Positions 24,636 through 32,845 of a DNA stretch of 64,000 nt are shown here, one piece after another. The notes under the pieces were generated by a model. That model was not told where the DNA came from and did not search any database. It saw nothing but the letters and a program-made list of their open reading frames with translations. The stretch is from Natronospirillum sp965602035. GTDB taxonomy: Bacteria; Pseudomonadota; Gammaproteobacteria; Pseudomonadales; Natronospirillaceae. The translations under genes and the position numbers were made by a program. The stretch is from assembly GCA_965602035.1 (NCBI GenBank), contig OZ271919.1, positions 2,046,001 to 2,110,000 on the forward strand. Direction: 5' to 3'. Position 1 is the first letter of the stretch. Every line of letters begins with the position of its first letter.

Positions 24636-24741
24636 GCCGCCCGACCATCCCCTCCGGGGAGTCGTCGAAAACAGGACGTTTTCGTCGCAGGGCTACAGGG
24701 ACGTATGTACGCCCGGTCCCCGGAGGGAATGGCCGGGCGGC
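24636..24741. repeat. MITE-like element with 25-base inverted ends
   Basis: The left arm (24636-24660) and right arm (24717-24741) are inverted copies with two differences, of the form GCCGCCCG-CCAT-CCCTCCGGGGA. Inside are a second palindrome, CGAAAAC/GTTTTCG, and the string GCTACAGGGACGTATGTAC. It is 106 bases long and has no coding capacity. It lies between tyrS and the rRNA promoter. The form is that of a small non-autonomous palindromic element. Confidence 0.7.
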
Positions 24742-24760
24742 ACGCCCGCATTCAAATTAA

Positions 24761-24782
24761 CGCGACGTTCCGTCGCTCCTAC
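24761..24782 (-). repeat. REP-type hairpin (third copy)
   Basis: The minus strand reads GTAGGAGCGACGGAACGTCG: a GTAG head and a perfect GCGACG/CGTCGC stem around GAA. The same head and layout as the copies at 16514 and 16560, with stem changes that keep pairing, support a mobile REP family. Confidence 0.7.
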
Positions 24783-24819
24783 GATCAGGTCCTGAAGCAG
24801 ACTGGACGGTATGATGCTC

Positions 24820-26025
24820 TCAGGCGAGCGTTACCCAGGCGATCTTTTTCTTGCCCGCCTGGATCAGGTACCGGCCAGCCGAGAGCTTATGCCCGGCTTC
24901 CACCGGATCCCAGTCTACCTTGACCCGCCCGTTCTTCAGCATATCCCGCGCCTGTGCCGCATTGGCGGTGAGCCCGGCGCGGTTGATTACCGCGTTGATC
25001 GGCAGCGCCTCTTGGCCTTCAAGCCCAAGTTCGACCTCCGGCGTATCCTCGGGCACCTCACCTTCACGGACAACATTGCCCGCGCTCTGATGCGCGTTAA
25101 CGGCCGCTTCTTCACCATGGAACCTTGCCACCAGCTCCCGTGCCAGCAGCATCTTGATATCGCGCGGGTTGGCGCCGTTGCCGACGTCCTTGCGGAATGT
25201 TTCTACTTCTGCCATCGGGCGGAAGCTGAGTAATTCAAAGTAACGCCACATCAGGTCATCGGGCATCGATACAATCTTGTTGAACATCGTCCCCGGCGGC
25301 TCCGTGATGCCCACGTAATTACCCAGCGATTTGGACATTTTCTGTACGCCATCGAGACCTTCCAGCAGGGGCATCATCAGAACCACTTGCGGCTCCTGAC
25401 CCCAGTGACGTTGCAGGTCCCGACCGACCAGCAGGTTGAACCGCTGATCGGTACCGCCCAGCTCTACGTCAGCCTTCATCGCGACTGAATCATAGCCCTG
25501 AACAAGCGGGTAGAGAAATTCATGCACTGCTATCGGCTGCTCATTGCGAAAGCGCCTGTCAAAATCATCGCGCTCAAGCATGCGGGCCACGGAATACTGG
25601 GCAGCAAGCTCAATCATCTGAGCAGAAGTCACCTTCTCCATCCACTCGCTGTTGAACATAACCGTGGTCTTGTCAGGGTCCAGAATCTTGAACACCTGTT
25701 CCTGGTAGGTCTGGGCGTTGCGCTTCACATCCTCGGGCGACAACGGTGGACGGGTTGCACTCTTTCCCGTCGGATCGCCAATCATTCCGGTAAAGTCACC
25801 GATCAGGAACAGGACTTCATGGCCGAGGTCCTGGAACTGTCGCAACTTATTGATCAGGACAGTGTGTCCGAGGTGAAGGTCAGGCGCCGTTGGATCGAAG
25901 CCTGCTTTTATTCTCAGCGGCCGACCGCTTTTCAGCTTGGCGACGAGTTCATCTTCTATCAGTATTTCGGAAGCGCCACGCTTGATCAGCGCCAGCGCGT
26001 CTTCCAGAGACGCCATCTGCTGCAT
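24820..26025 (-). CDS. tyrS: tyrosyl-tRNA synthetase
   Basis: This 401-residue class I synthetase charges tRNA-Tyr. The HIGH-type motif is HLGH at 51-54, the KMSKS loop is exact at 229-233, and the tyrosine-binding region contains GGTDQRFNLLVGRD. A C-terminal S4 RNA-binding domain (NGRVKVDWDPVEAGHKLSAG) is present. The length and motifs fit the TyrZ-like clade. The start MQQMASLEDALAL could also be the second Met. It faces the same way as the rRNA operon, with the repeat elements downstream. Confidence 0.97.
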   Translation of the reverse strand: MQQMASLEDALALIKRGASEILIEDELVAKLKSGRPLRIKAGFDPTAPDLHLGHTVLINKLRQFQDLGHEVLFLIGDFTGMIGDPTGKSATRPPLSPEDVKRNAQTYQEQVFKILDPDKTTVMFNSEWMEKVTSAQMIELAAQYSVARMLERDDFDRRFRNEQPIAVHEFLYPLVQGYDSVAMKADVELGGTDQRFNLLVGRDLQRHWGQEPQVVLMMPLLEGLDGVQKMSKSLGNYVGITEPPGTMFNKIVSMPDDLMWRYFELLSFRPMAEVETFRKDVGNGANPRDIKMLLARELVARFHGEEAAVNAHQSAGNVVREGEVPEDTPEVELGLEGQEALPINAVINRAGLTANAAQARDMLKNGRVKVDWDPVEAGHKLSAGRYLIQAGKKKIAWVTLA

Positions 26026-26149
26026 ACCTTATAGTGCCGAAAACAGGGAGGCGGGAGTATAGCATTGTCAGATGGGTGGCTCTATCCTCACAGCGGCGAC
26101 AGATTGCGCCGGGTGAAAGACCGGGCAGACCAAGCCAGACTGACCGGCA

Positions 26150-26485
26150 TCAGATGGCAAACGAGGCGCCGCAACCGCAGGTGGTCACTGCTGCCGGGTT
26201 CTCGATCGAGAACCGGGCCCCCTGGAGCCCCTCTTCATAGTGCACGACTGACCCTTCGAGATACTGATAGCTCAGTGCATCAATCAGGAACTGTTCACCG
26301 TCTACCTGAATAACGGCGTCGTCGTCGGCAGCTTCATCGTCAAAGGTGAACCCGTACTGGAACCCGGCGCAGCCTCCACCCGTCACGAACACGCGCAGCT
26401 TCAACCCGGAATCTCCCTCTTCGGCCTTCAGCGCTTTCAGTTTTGCAACTGCTTCGGGAGACACATCAATTGTTGCTTCAGTCAT
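26150..26485 (-). CDS. erpA: iron-sulfur cluster insertion protein ErpA
   Basis: This 111-residue A-type carrier hands [4Fe-4S] or [2Fe-2S] clusters to apoproteins, including isoprenoid-synthesis enzymes. The three ligand cysteines are C39 in GGGCAGFQYGF and C103/C105 in TTCGCGASF. The acidic segment FDDEAADDDAVIQVDG is typical of ErpA. It is 124 bases upstream of tyrS and 82 bases downstream of the bactofilin gene, on the same strand. Confidence 0.95.
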   Translation of the reverse strand: MTEATIDVSPEAVAKLKALKAEEGDSGLKLRVFVTGGGCAGFQYGFTFDDEAADDDAVIQVDGEQFLIDALSYQYLEGSVVHYEEGLQGARFSIENPAAVTTCGCGASFAI

Positions 26486-26567
26486 GGCAAGTCAACCAAC
26501 GAGATTGTCTGAAAATTATCCGCCCGCAGCCTTCGAACAGTCAAGCCCGGTAAACCGGACGGTGAGG

Positions 26568-27050
26568 CTACTTCTGCTCAGCAGCCAAAGAGGATGCGTC
26601 ACCAGTACCACCCTGTTCTTCGGACACAGAGGGCGATGGCTTATTGTTACCGCCACTCAGCCGGCTGACCAGGCTCTTGGTCGATTTCTGCTGCTCCACT
26701 TCGTTGAGCAGCTTGCCATTCACCTTGGCGCCCATCACCATTTCCATGGTGCTGTAGTAGACGTCGCCATTCACTTCAGCTTTCTTCGCCAGCTCGACAT
26801 GCTCGTACGAGATAACGTCGCCGGTTACACGTCCGTTGATGACAACGTGTGGCGCCCGGATTTCGCCCTTTACCGACCCCTTGTCACTGATACGAACCAC
26901 TGCTGCGCTGTCCGGCTCCGCGATAACATTGCCGGTGATCGTGCCATCCACATGCAAGCCACCGGTCAGTTTGATGTCTCCCACGATTTCCGCTTTGGAG
27001 GAGATCAGCGTCGTATCGAAATTCCCGCTCTTTTTATCACTGCCAAACAT
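26568..27050 (-). CDS. bactofilin family cytoskeletal protein
   Basis: About 160 residues start at MFGSDKKSGNFDTTLISSKA. The central part is the DUF583/bactofilin beta-helix with regularly spaced Gly and Val (IVGDIKLTGGLHVDGTITGN; VKGEIRAPHVVINGRVTGDV). A polar C-terminal tail follows. Bactofilins self-assemble into filaments that position envelope or cell-wall factors. The start overlaps the stop of the upstream gene as TGATG, with AGGAG before it, so the two are translationally coupled. The partner cargo is unknown. Confidence 0.9.
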   Translation of the reverse strand: MFGSDKKSGNFDTTLISSKAEIVGDIKLTGGLHVDGTITGNVIAEPDSAAVVRISDKGSVKGEIRAPHVVINGRVTGDVISYEHVELAKKAEVNGDVYYSTMEMVMGAKVNGKLLNEVEQQKSTKSLVSRLSGGNNKPSPSVSEEQGGTGDASSLAAEQK

Positions 27051-27793
27051 CAGAGTTCTCCTAGGTCGTCCCACCCGAATTCAACGTCCCGGGTGGACGC
27101 TCTGTTTCCTGTTACCTGCGCAACAACCCTCACGGTTTCCGGCACAAAACCCTGCGGGAACGCAATTTCACCTTCAATTTCCTGGAAGTAACGGTAGCGG
27201 ATCCGGATATCCACGCTGTCAATATCCGGCGAGACATCCTGCAGGGCATAGACTACCCGATCACCTGTCTCGTTCTGACCGACAATATTAACGCCGACAG
27301 AGCCTTCAAGCCACGTGCCATCACTGGCGACATGGGTCATGAGCAGGGTGAAACGGAACCGGTTTTCGCCAATCGGCCGCACCGCGAACTCATCGACAGC
27401 AAGGCCGACGGAGCCATCGTCTGGCGCCATTATACCCCGGTACAATCTGACTTCCTGCTGTAACGCCGCTATCTCGTCGCGCAACTCCCGGTTCGTCTGC
27501 CTCACCCGCTCTGCGGCATCCCTGTCAACCTGTGCGCCCCGCTCCAGCACCGTCGCCCGCTGCCGCAATGTTTCGAGCTCCTGCTCCGCTGCACGCAGAT
27601 CCGCCCTGACCGCCTGCAGTTGCTCCGCAGTGCCCTGACGGCTCTGAAAGCCCTCAGTGCTTCCGTACACAAACGCACCGACTACCAGTGCAACCGTCAG
27701 CACCGCACTGACAATGCGTGTCAGCAACAGATACCACGGCCTGTGCGGCACCACTACCAGGTTTTCTATCCGACCGCCGCTACCTCGCGTCAT
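27050..27793 (-). CDS. single-pass membrane coiled-coil protein (DUF6776-like)
   Basis: A 247-residue protein of unknown function starts at MTRGSGGRIENLVVVPHRPW, chosen for the GGAG 8-11 bases upstream. One membrane helix (LLTRIVSAVLTVALVVGAFV) is followed by a coiled coil (residues about 55-115, rich in Arg, Glu and Gln) and a beta-rich domain (FRFTLLMTHVASDGTWLEGS; IRYRYFQEIEGEIAFPQGF). The fold suggests a periplasmic domain. Coupling to the bactofilin gene suggests it may anchor bactofilin filaments to the membrane; that is inference. Confidence 0.75.
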   Translation of the reverse strand: MTRGSGGRIENLVVVPHRPWYLLLTRIVSAVLTVALVVGAFVYGSTEGFQSRQGTAEQLQAVRADLRAAEQELETLRQRATVLERGAQVDRDAAERVRQTNRELRDEIAALQQEVRLYRGIMAPDDGSVGLAVDEFAVRPIGENRFRFTLLMTHVASDGTWLEGSVGVNIVGQNETGDRVVYALQDVSPDIDSVDIRIRYRYFQEIEGEIAFPQGFVPETVRVVAQVTGNRASTRDVEFGWDDLGEL

Positions 27794-27990
27794 GCCTGCT
27801 CTCCATTTCATCGCGTCGGGCCTTGACACCGACCCGGCACCTTCGGCATGCGTATAAGATGTTGGGAATCCGCATGCCGGCCAAGTATCATACTGCGGCA
27901 ATCGCTTCAGGACTACCCGCATTCGCGGGCAATGAGATATGCGTCGCAGACCGTGGCGTGGCAACACCCAATTATGGAACCGGAGCAAGC

Positions 27991-28416
27991 ATGCTGTATC
28001 TGACGTTCAAAGCACTGCACCTGATCGCCATGGTGGCCTGGTATGCAGGGCTGTTCTACCTGCCCCGATTATACGTCTACCATGCGGACGCCACCGACGA
28101 CATCAGTCATCAGCGTTTTGTTACCATGGAACGACGACTGTACCGGGGCATCATGACGCCCAGCATGATCGCGACGCTGGTGTTCGGGATAGCGCTGCTG
28201 GTACTCAACCCGGCCTGGCTGTCGATGGGCTGGATGCACGCAAAACTGGCCTTGATCGTACTGCTGATCGGGTATCACCATGTCTGCCTGGCACACCTGA
28301 AACGGTTTGCCCGAGGCGAAAACAGGAAGAGTGCCACCTATTTCCGCTGGTTTAACGAAGTGCCACTCATTCCGCTGATCCTGATTGTCGGCCTGGCTGT
28401 CTTTCGCCCCTTCTGA
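27991..28416 (+). CDS. hemJ: protoporphyrinogen IX oxidase, HemJ type
   Basis: This 141-residue membrane protein oxidises protoporphyrinogen IX to protoporphyrin IX late in haem synthesis. It shows four hydrophobic helices and the family's N-terminal LTFKALHLIAMVAWYAGLFY with the conserved His, followed by LPRLYVYH and YRGIMTPSM. The ATG at 27991 has GGAG 7-10 bases upstream. It is transcribed divergently from the bactofilin pair. It is one of three haem genes in the window (hemJ, hemL, hemB). Confidence 0.92.
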   Translation: MLYLTFKALHLIAMVAWYAGLFYLPRLYVYHADATDDISHQRFVTMERRLYRGIMTPSMIATLVFGIALLVLNPAWLSMGWMHAKLALIVLLIGYHHVCLAHLKRFARGENRKSATYFRWFNEVPLIPLILIVGLAVFRPF

Positions 28417-28454
28417 CGAGGAGCGGTGTGAGGCAGTCCCGTCGGAAGACGGGC

Positions 28455-28489
28455 AAAAAAAAGACCGACCCCGCAATGCGAAGTCGGCC
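28455..28489 (-). terminator. terminator downstream of the MalT-like regulator
   Basis: On the minus strand GGCCGAC and GTCGGTC pair (one G-T) and are followed directly by eight T. It lies about 120 bases after the regulator stop. A second hairpin, CCCGTC-GGAA-GACGGG at 28438-28453, abuts the T-run and closes the convergent hemJ side. A third (CCGACGG/CCGTCGG, 28592-28609) follows the regulator stop without a T-run. Confidence 0.75.
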
Positions 28490-28611
28490 AGAGAGACTAC
28501 CTATCAACTAGACTGCCCTTGCCTGCAAGGACATGTGTACACCCTAGTCCGATGTCGAACCGTCGAGTAGGTGGAGGCGGGGTCTAATCGTCCGACGGTG
28601 GACCGTCGGGC

Positions 28612-31341
28612 TCAATCCCGCTCCAGCGATTCTGCAACACCCGGCAGCTCGCGGGCTCTCGCCATTGCTTCCGAGCGCGACCGCACGCCCAGTTTCTTGT
28701 AGAGATTGTTGATGTGCGTCTTGACCGTGGACAGTGCGACGAACATGGCACCGGCTATCTCGTCGTTACTCTGTCCATGGAGGATATGGCGATAAACCCG
28801 CCATTCCTTGCGCGACACACCCAGTGCCTGCAGATCATCCGGCACCTGGTCGGCGCCCGGCCGGTCTGTGGTATTTCGCTGTTTGTGAAGTCGAAGAATC
28901 TGATCAAGGTAGGACTGGTCCGCAGCGTTGAGTCCGCCCTCTGACCGGATTTCTCGTATTACCGGAATGAGGTGGTGTTGATAGAAAAGCCAGAAAGCGA
29001 TCAGCCCGAGTTCGCTGAGCACACCGAGATGCCGTCGCAGGAGGAGGCGCGCGCTGTCCGGCTGACCCGATGCCTGCAGCAGCGCAACGTTCAACAGCAC
29101 GAGCCGGTAATGCTCAAGTATGAACCCTCGCTGCCGGGCCGCCTGCCGCGCCATCGAGACAGCCTGTTCAGCCGCCTCGAACTCACCCTCTGTGATCTGG
29201 GCGTAGATGATCGAGCGCAGCAACAGGAAGTCACTGGCGTTGACCGGTGCTGACACCGGACCCGGCTGCCCCGTCTTGCGCCAGGTATGTAGCCTCGGCT
29301 CGTCCCCTTCCAGAAACCACCAGAGCGTTTGCGTTTCGATACTAAAGGGCATGAGGACATCGGAGCCCTTGAGCTCATGCAACAACGGCTCATGCTCTGC
29401 AGCCAGCGCCTCAGCCGTTCGGGGTCGGCCACGCAGAAGTTCGCACTTCAGTTGCCAACTCCGCAGGTGAAGTGTCCAGTAATCATCCCAGCCATCACAG
29501 AAGCCGATCGCCTGGTCAATCAGCGCCCTGGCCTCACGCAACCGGTATTGCTCAAGGGCAATCTCGATTTCCACCAGGTGACCCAGCAACAGGTTGAAAC
29601 CGGGTTTCAATTTTTCTCGCCCGGCATATTCAATACCTTCCCGGGCGAAACCGGATGCCTTGTCCAGCTGGCCCGACTGCAGAGCAATCCGGCCCTGCTG
29701 GTTCAATGCCCATAGCACCGCATCATAATTCCGGTTCCGCCGGCTCAGCACTTCCCCCTGTTCGTAGACTTTTCTTGCCTCGTCCAGCTCTCCGGCATCA
29801 AACAGCACGTTGGCCAATACCAGCAATGCGCCCTGGCGCCCGGCATCATGGTCATCAAGGTGAGACAACGCCTCACTGGCCAGATGGTGAGCACGATCAT
29901 GATGCCCGGCAGCATAGGCGGCCTGGCTCTGAACAGTCAGCAGTTCCCCGCTGACGGTCCGGTCATGCCACGCCGGTTGATCGCCATACGCTTCTCGGGC
30001 CTGTTCCACCCACTCATCAACCCGGCGGGGCTGGCCGTAGATTGCCTCCACCCAGCACCGAACCAGCAACAACCCGGGCCGCGAAAACACCCGTTCCGGT
30101 GACAACTGGTCAAGACTTCGCCGCGCCAGCTCGTAGTGGGCGCGATGAATCAACTCGTTGCCATGCTCCTCGATCAGTGCCGCGATCAGATCACCATCAC
30201 CGGACTGGTTGGCCTGTTCGACAGCCTCAACCACCTGCCCCGCCTGCACGAGGATCCTGCTGGCTCTGCGCTGCAGACCTCGCAACCGGTCCAGATCCCG
30301 GATGCGCAGGCGACGCAGCAGAAACTCTCGTAACAGTGCGTGATACCGATACCACTGGCCTTCGTCGTCCAGCTGCACGACGAACAACTGGTTTCGCAGC
30401 ACATAATCCAGAACATCGTAAACGTTCAGAGTGGGGCACAGCTCGAGCGCAAAGTCCTGGTTGAACTGCCGGAATACCGACGTATCGAGCAAGAACTGCT
30501 GAACTGATTCCGGCAATGCAGTAAACAGTTCCGATTCCAGGTAATTATTCAGCGCCGTTTCGTTGCCCACCGTCAGCCTGACGGTCTCCAGGGCTTCAGT
30601 GGCTGTCGCGTTGGCCCATCGCAGCCCCTGAAGATGCAATGCCACAGGCCACCCTTCTACCTGGCGCCAGACCTCCGTAACGCGACTCGCAGGCAGTTCA
30701 CGACCGACCTGCAACTCCAGTAATTCGGCGGTCTCCGCTTCACTGAAGGCCAGGTCACCCGAGTCAATCACGCGCACCATCCCCTTCAGCTGAAGATTTG
30801 CGAGTTCCGCCGGAAGTTCCTCGCGCGATGTCAGCACCAACCGGACGTGGGATGGCAGATACCGAACCATAAACGCCATGTTTGCGTGAATGTCGGGAGA
30901 CTGCAGGTGGTGAAAATCGTCAATTACTACGACCAGTTCCCCATCCAGCTCATGGAACCACTGCAGCAGTTCCTGAACCATCGCATCAGGCGTCATCATT
31001 CGGTCAGGCAATGACAGGGGCATTACCGTTTCGCTGACTGCCGAGGTTTCATTGAGGCTGGCGTACAGGTGCGCCATGAACGTGTGCAGGTCATCGTCGC
31101 TGCCGTCCAGCGACAGCCAGCTCAGCATGACCTGATCGCCATCCCCCGCGAGAGCGTGGTAGCCGCTCAGCGCAGCCAGCGTCTTGCCGAAGCCGGCACT
31201 GGCCTGGAACAGGACCAGTGGCGCTCGACAGGCTGACAGGAAAAGGTTGTCGACTCGCGGGCGCTGGATCAGCGCGTCCGGAAGCCGCGGTACTGCCAGT
31301 TTCGCCGGAATAATGTATGCGTTGTCGCGGTCAGTGACCAT
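28612..31341 (-). CDS. MalT-like LuxR-family ATPase regulator (STAND type)
   Basis: This 909-residue protein has the full MalT layout. An N-terminal NTPase has the P-loop SAGFGKT near residues 48-54, a Walker B VVVIDDFHHL near 140, and RLVLTSREELP. A winged-helix part follows, then a long TPR-like helical sensor region. The C-terminal LuxR helix-turn-helix (SNDEIAGAMFVALSTVKTHI followed by NNLYKKLGVRSRSEA) is at about 850-900. MalT-type proteins bind ATP and a small inducer, then oligomerise on promoters. No maltose genes are near; it lies between hemJ and hemL, so the inducer and targets are unknown. Confidence 0.9.
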   Translation of the reverse strand: MVTDRDNAYIIPAKLAVPRLPDALIQRPRVDNLFLSACRAPLVLFQASAGFGKTLAALSGYHALAGDGDQVMLSWLSLDGSDDDLHTFMAHLYASLNETSAVSETVMPLSLPDRMMTPDAMVQELLQWFHELDGELVVVIDDFHHLQSPDIHANMAFMVRYLPSHVRLVLTSREELPAELANLQLKGMVRVIDSGDLAFSEAETAELLELQVGRELPASRVTEVWRQVEGWPVALHLQGLRWANATATEALETVRLTVGNETALNNYLESELFTALPESVQQFLLDTSVFRQFNQDFALELCPTLNVYDVLDYVLRNQLFVVQLDDEGQWYRYHALLREFLLRRLRIRDLDRLRGLQRRASRILVQAGQVVEAVEQANQSGDGDLIAALIEEHGNELIHRAHYELARRSLDQLSPERVFSRPGLLLVRCWVEAIYGQPRRVDEWVEQAREAYGDQPAWHDRTVSGELLTVQSQAAYAAGHHDRAHHLASEALSHLDDHDAGRQGALLVLANVLFDAGELDEARKVYEQGEVLSRRNRNYDAVLWALNQQGRIALQSGQLDKASGFAREGIEYAGREKLKPGFNLLLGHLVEIEIALEQYRLREARALIDQAIGFCDGWDDYWTLHLRSWQLKCELLRGRPRTAEALAAEHEPLLHELKGSDVLMPFSIETQTLWWFLEGDEPRLHTWRKTGQPGPVSAPVNASDFLLLRSIIYAQITEGEFEAAEQAVSMARQAARQRGFILEHYRLVLLNVALLQASGQPDSARLLLRRHLGVLSELGLIAFWLFYQHHLIPVIREIRSEGGLNAADQSYLDQILRLHKQRNTTDRPGADQVPDDLQALGVSRKEWRVYRHILHGQSNDEIAGAMFVALSTVKTHINNLYKKLGVRSRSEAMARARELPGVAESLERD

Positions 31342-31454
31342 GCCCTACCCGGTGTTCTGTCTGGTTGGTTCAAATTCCGGATCGCCACTGTCGGAGTGGC
31401 GACAATGAAGCGTAGAATATCAGCAATAGTAACCTGATGCTCGAAGGAGCCTGT

Positions 31455-32732
31455 ATGACCCAATCGACGGAATTATTTGAGCGTGCACTGGCCTGCATCC
31501 CGGGCGGCGTCAATTCACCGGTACGTGCCTTCTCGAGTGTCGGCGGTACGCCGCCGTTTTTTGATCACGCCAGAGGATCCCGTCTTTTCGACGTCGACGG
31601 TAACGAATACATTGATTATGTACTGTCGTTCGGGCCACTGTTGCTGGGTCACGGCGCCCCGGAAGTGCTTGGTGCCATTCAGCGACAACTCGAGCAGGCA
31701 GTGACTTTCGGTGCCCCCACCGAACTGGAAGTCCGCATGGCGGAGACGCTGGTCAAACTAGTGCCGTCGATGGACCAGGTGCGCATGGTCAACTCGGGCA
31801 CAGAGGCCACCATGTCGGCGCTTCGTCTGGCCAGGGGCTATACCGGTCGCGACAAGATTGTCAAATTCGAGGGCAATTACCACGGGCATGCCGACGGCCT
31901 GCTGGTCAAGGCGGGCTCAGGCGCCCTGACGCTGGGCGAGCCGACGTCTCCGGGCGTCCCGGCGGACTATGCCCGGCATACGATCACACTCCCCTACAAT
32001 GACAGCAAAGCGGCCGAAGACTGTTTCCAGGAACTGGGTGACGAGATTGCGGCTGTGATTGTCGAACCGGTGGCCGGCAACATGAACTGTGTTCCACCGG
32101 TACCCGGCTTTCTGGAAACGTTGCGCGACCAGTGCACAGCGGCCGGCGCTGTTCTGATATTTGACGAAGTCATGAGCGGCTTCCGCGTCTCACTGGGCGG
32201 TGCTCAGCAACGCTTTGGCGTATACCCGGACCTGACCTGTCTCGGCAAGGTAGTGGGTGGCGGCCTGCCGGTGGGCGCATTCGGTGGCCGAAAGGACATC
32301 ATGCAGCGCCTGTCGCCGACCGGCCCCGTTTATCAGGCGGGTACGCTGTCGGGGAACCCGATCGCCATGTCGGCAGGCCTCGCCATGCTGGAAGCGATTC
32401 AGGAGCCCGGATTCCATGATCGTGTTGAACAGAGCACGGCCGATCTGCTCTCCGGCCTGCAGCGTGAAGCCGACGCCGCCGGCATACCGTTCAGCACGAA
32501 TCAGGCCGGCAGCATGTTCGGGCTTTTCTTTTCCGAGCAGGCAGACATCCGGCACTTCGAGCAGGTCATGGGCTGTGATATTGAGCGGTTCAAACGCTTT
32601 TTCCACAGCATGCTCAAACAGGGTGTGTATCTGGCGCCCTCGGCATTTGAGGCGGGGTTCATGTCATCCGCACATACCCCGGAAGACCTGCAGCACACGT
32701 TTGAAGCCGCCCGCAACGCCTTCAGAGCCTGA
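31455..32732 (+). CDS. hemL: glutamate-1-semialdehyde 2,1-aminomutase
   Basis: This 425-residue PLP enzyme makes 5-aminolevulinate from glutamate-1-semialdehyde in the C5 haem pathway. The catalytic lysine is K265 in LGKVVGGGLPVGAFGG, the same number as in E. coli. NSGTEATMSALRLAR, the NYHGH segment and FDEVMSGFR are present. The ATG at 31455 is preceded by GAAGGAG. It is divergent from the MalT-like regulator, with 113 bases between them. Confidence 0.98.
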   Translation: MTQSTELFERALACIPGGVNSPVRAFSSVGGTPPFFDHARGSRLFDVDGNEYIDYVLSFGPLLLGHGAPEVLGAIQRQLEQAVTFGAPTELEVRMAETLVKLVPSMDQVRMVNSGTEATMSALRLARGYTGRDKIVKFEGNYHGHADGLLVKAGSGALTLGEPTSPGVPADYARHTITLPYNDSKAAEDCFQELGDEIAAVIVEPVAGNMNCVPPVPGFLETLRDQCTAAGAVLIFDEVMSGFRVSLGGAQQRFGVYPDLTCLGKVVGGGLPVGAFGGRKDIMQRLSPTGPVYQAGTLSGNPIAMSAGLAMLEAIQEPGFHDRVEQSTADLLSGLQREADAAGIPFSTNQAGSMFGLFFSEQADIRHFEQVMGCDIERFKRFFHSMLKQGVYLAPSAFEAGFMSSAHTPEDLQHTFEAARNAFRA

Positions 32733-32742
32733 AGCCTCCTCA

Positions 32743-32777
32743 CACCCATCAGCCGGCATGACGCCGGCTGTCGGGTG
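32743..32777 (+). terminator. terminator of hemL
   Basis: AGCCGGC/GCCGGCT forms a 7-base stem with a 5-base loop. It is extended by CACCC/GGGTG across a small internal loop and followed by CTTATTTATTGTT. It starts 11 bases after the hemL stop. Confidence 0.75.
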
Positions 32778-32845
32778 CTTATTTATTGTTCCCTGCCCGG
32801 TAATCGGTACAATGCGCGCAGCTTTTAACCGACAAGGCACTCTAA

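Noticed and set aside
28438..28453. CCCGTC-GGAA-GACGGG hairpin as an intrinsic terminator of hemJ
   Set aside because: On the plus strand it is followed by A, not T. The T-run belongs to the adjacent minus-strand terminator at 28455-28489.
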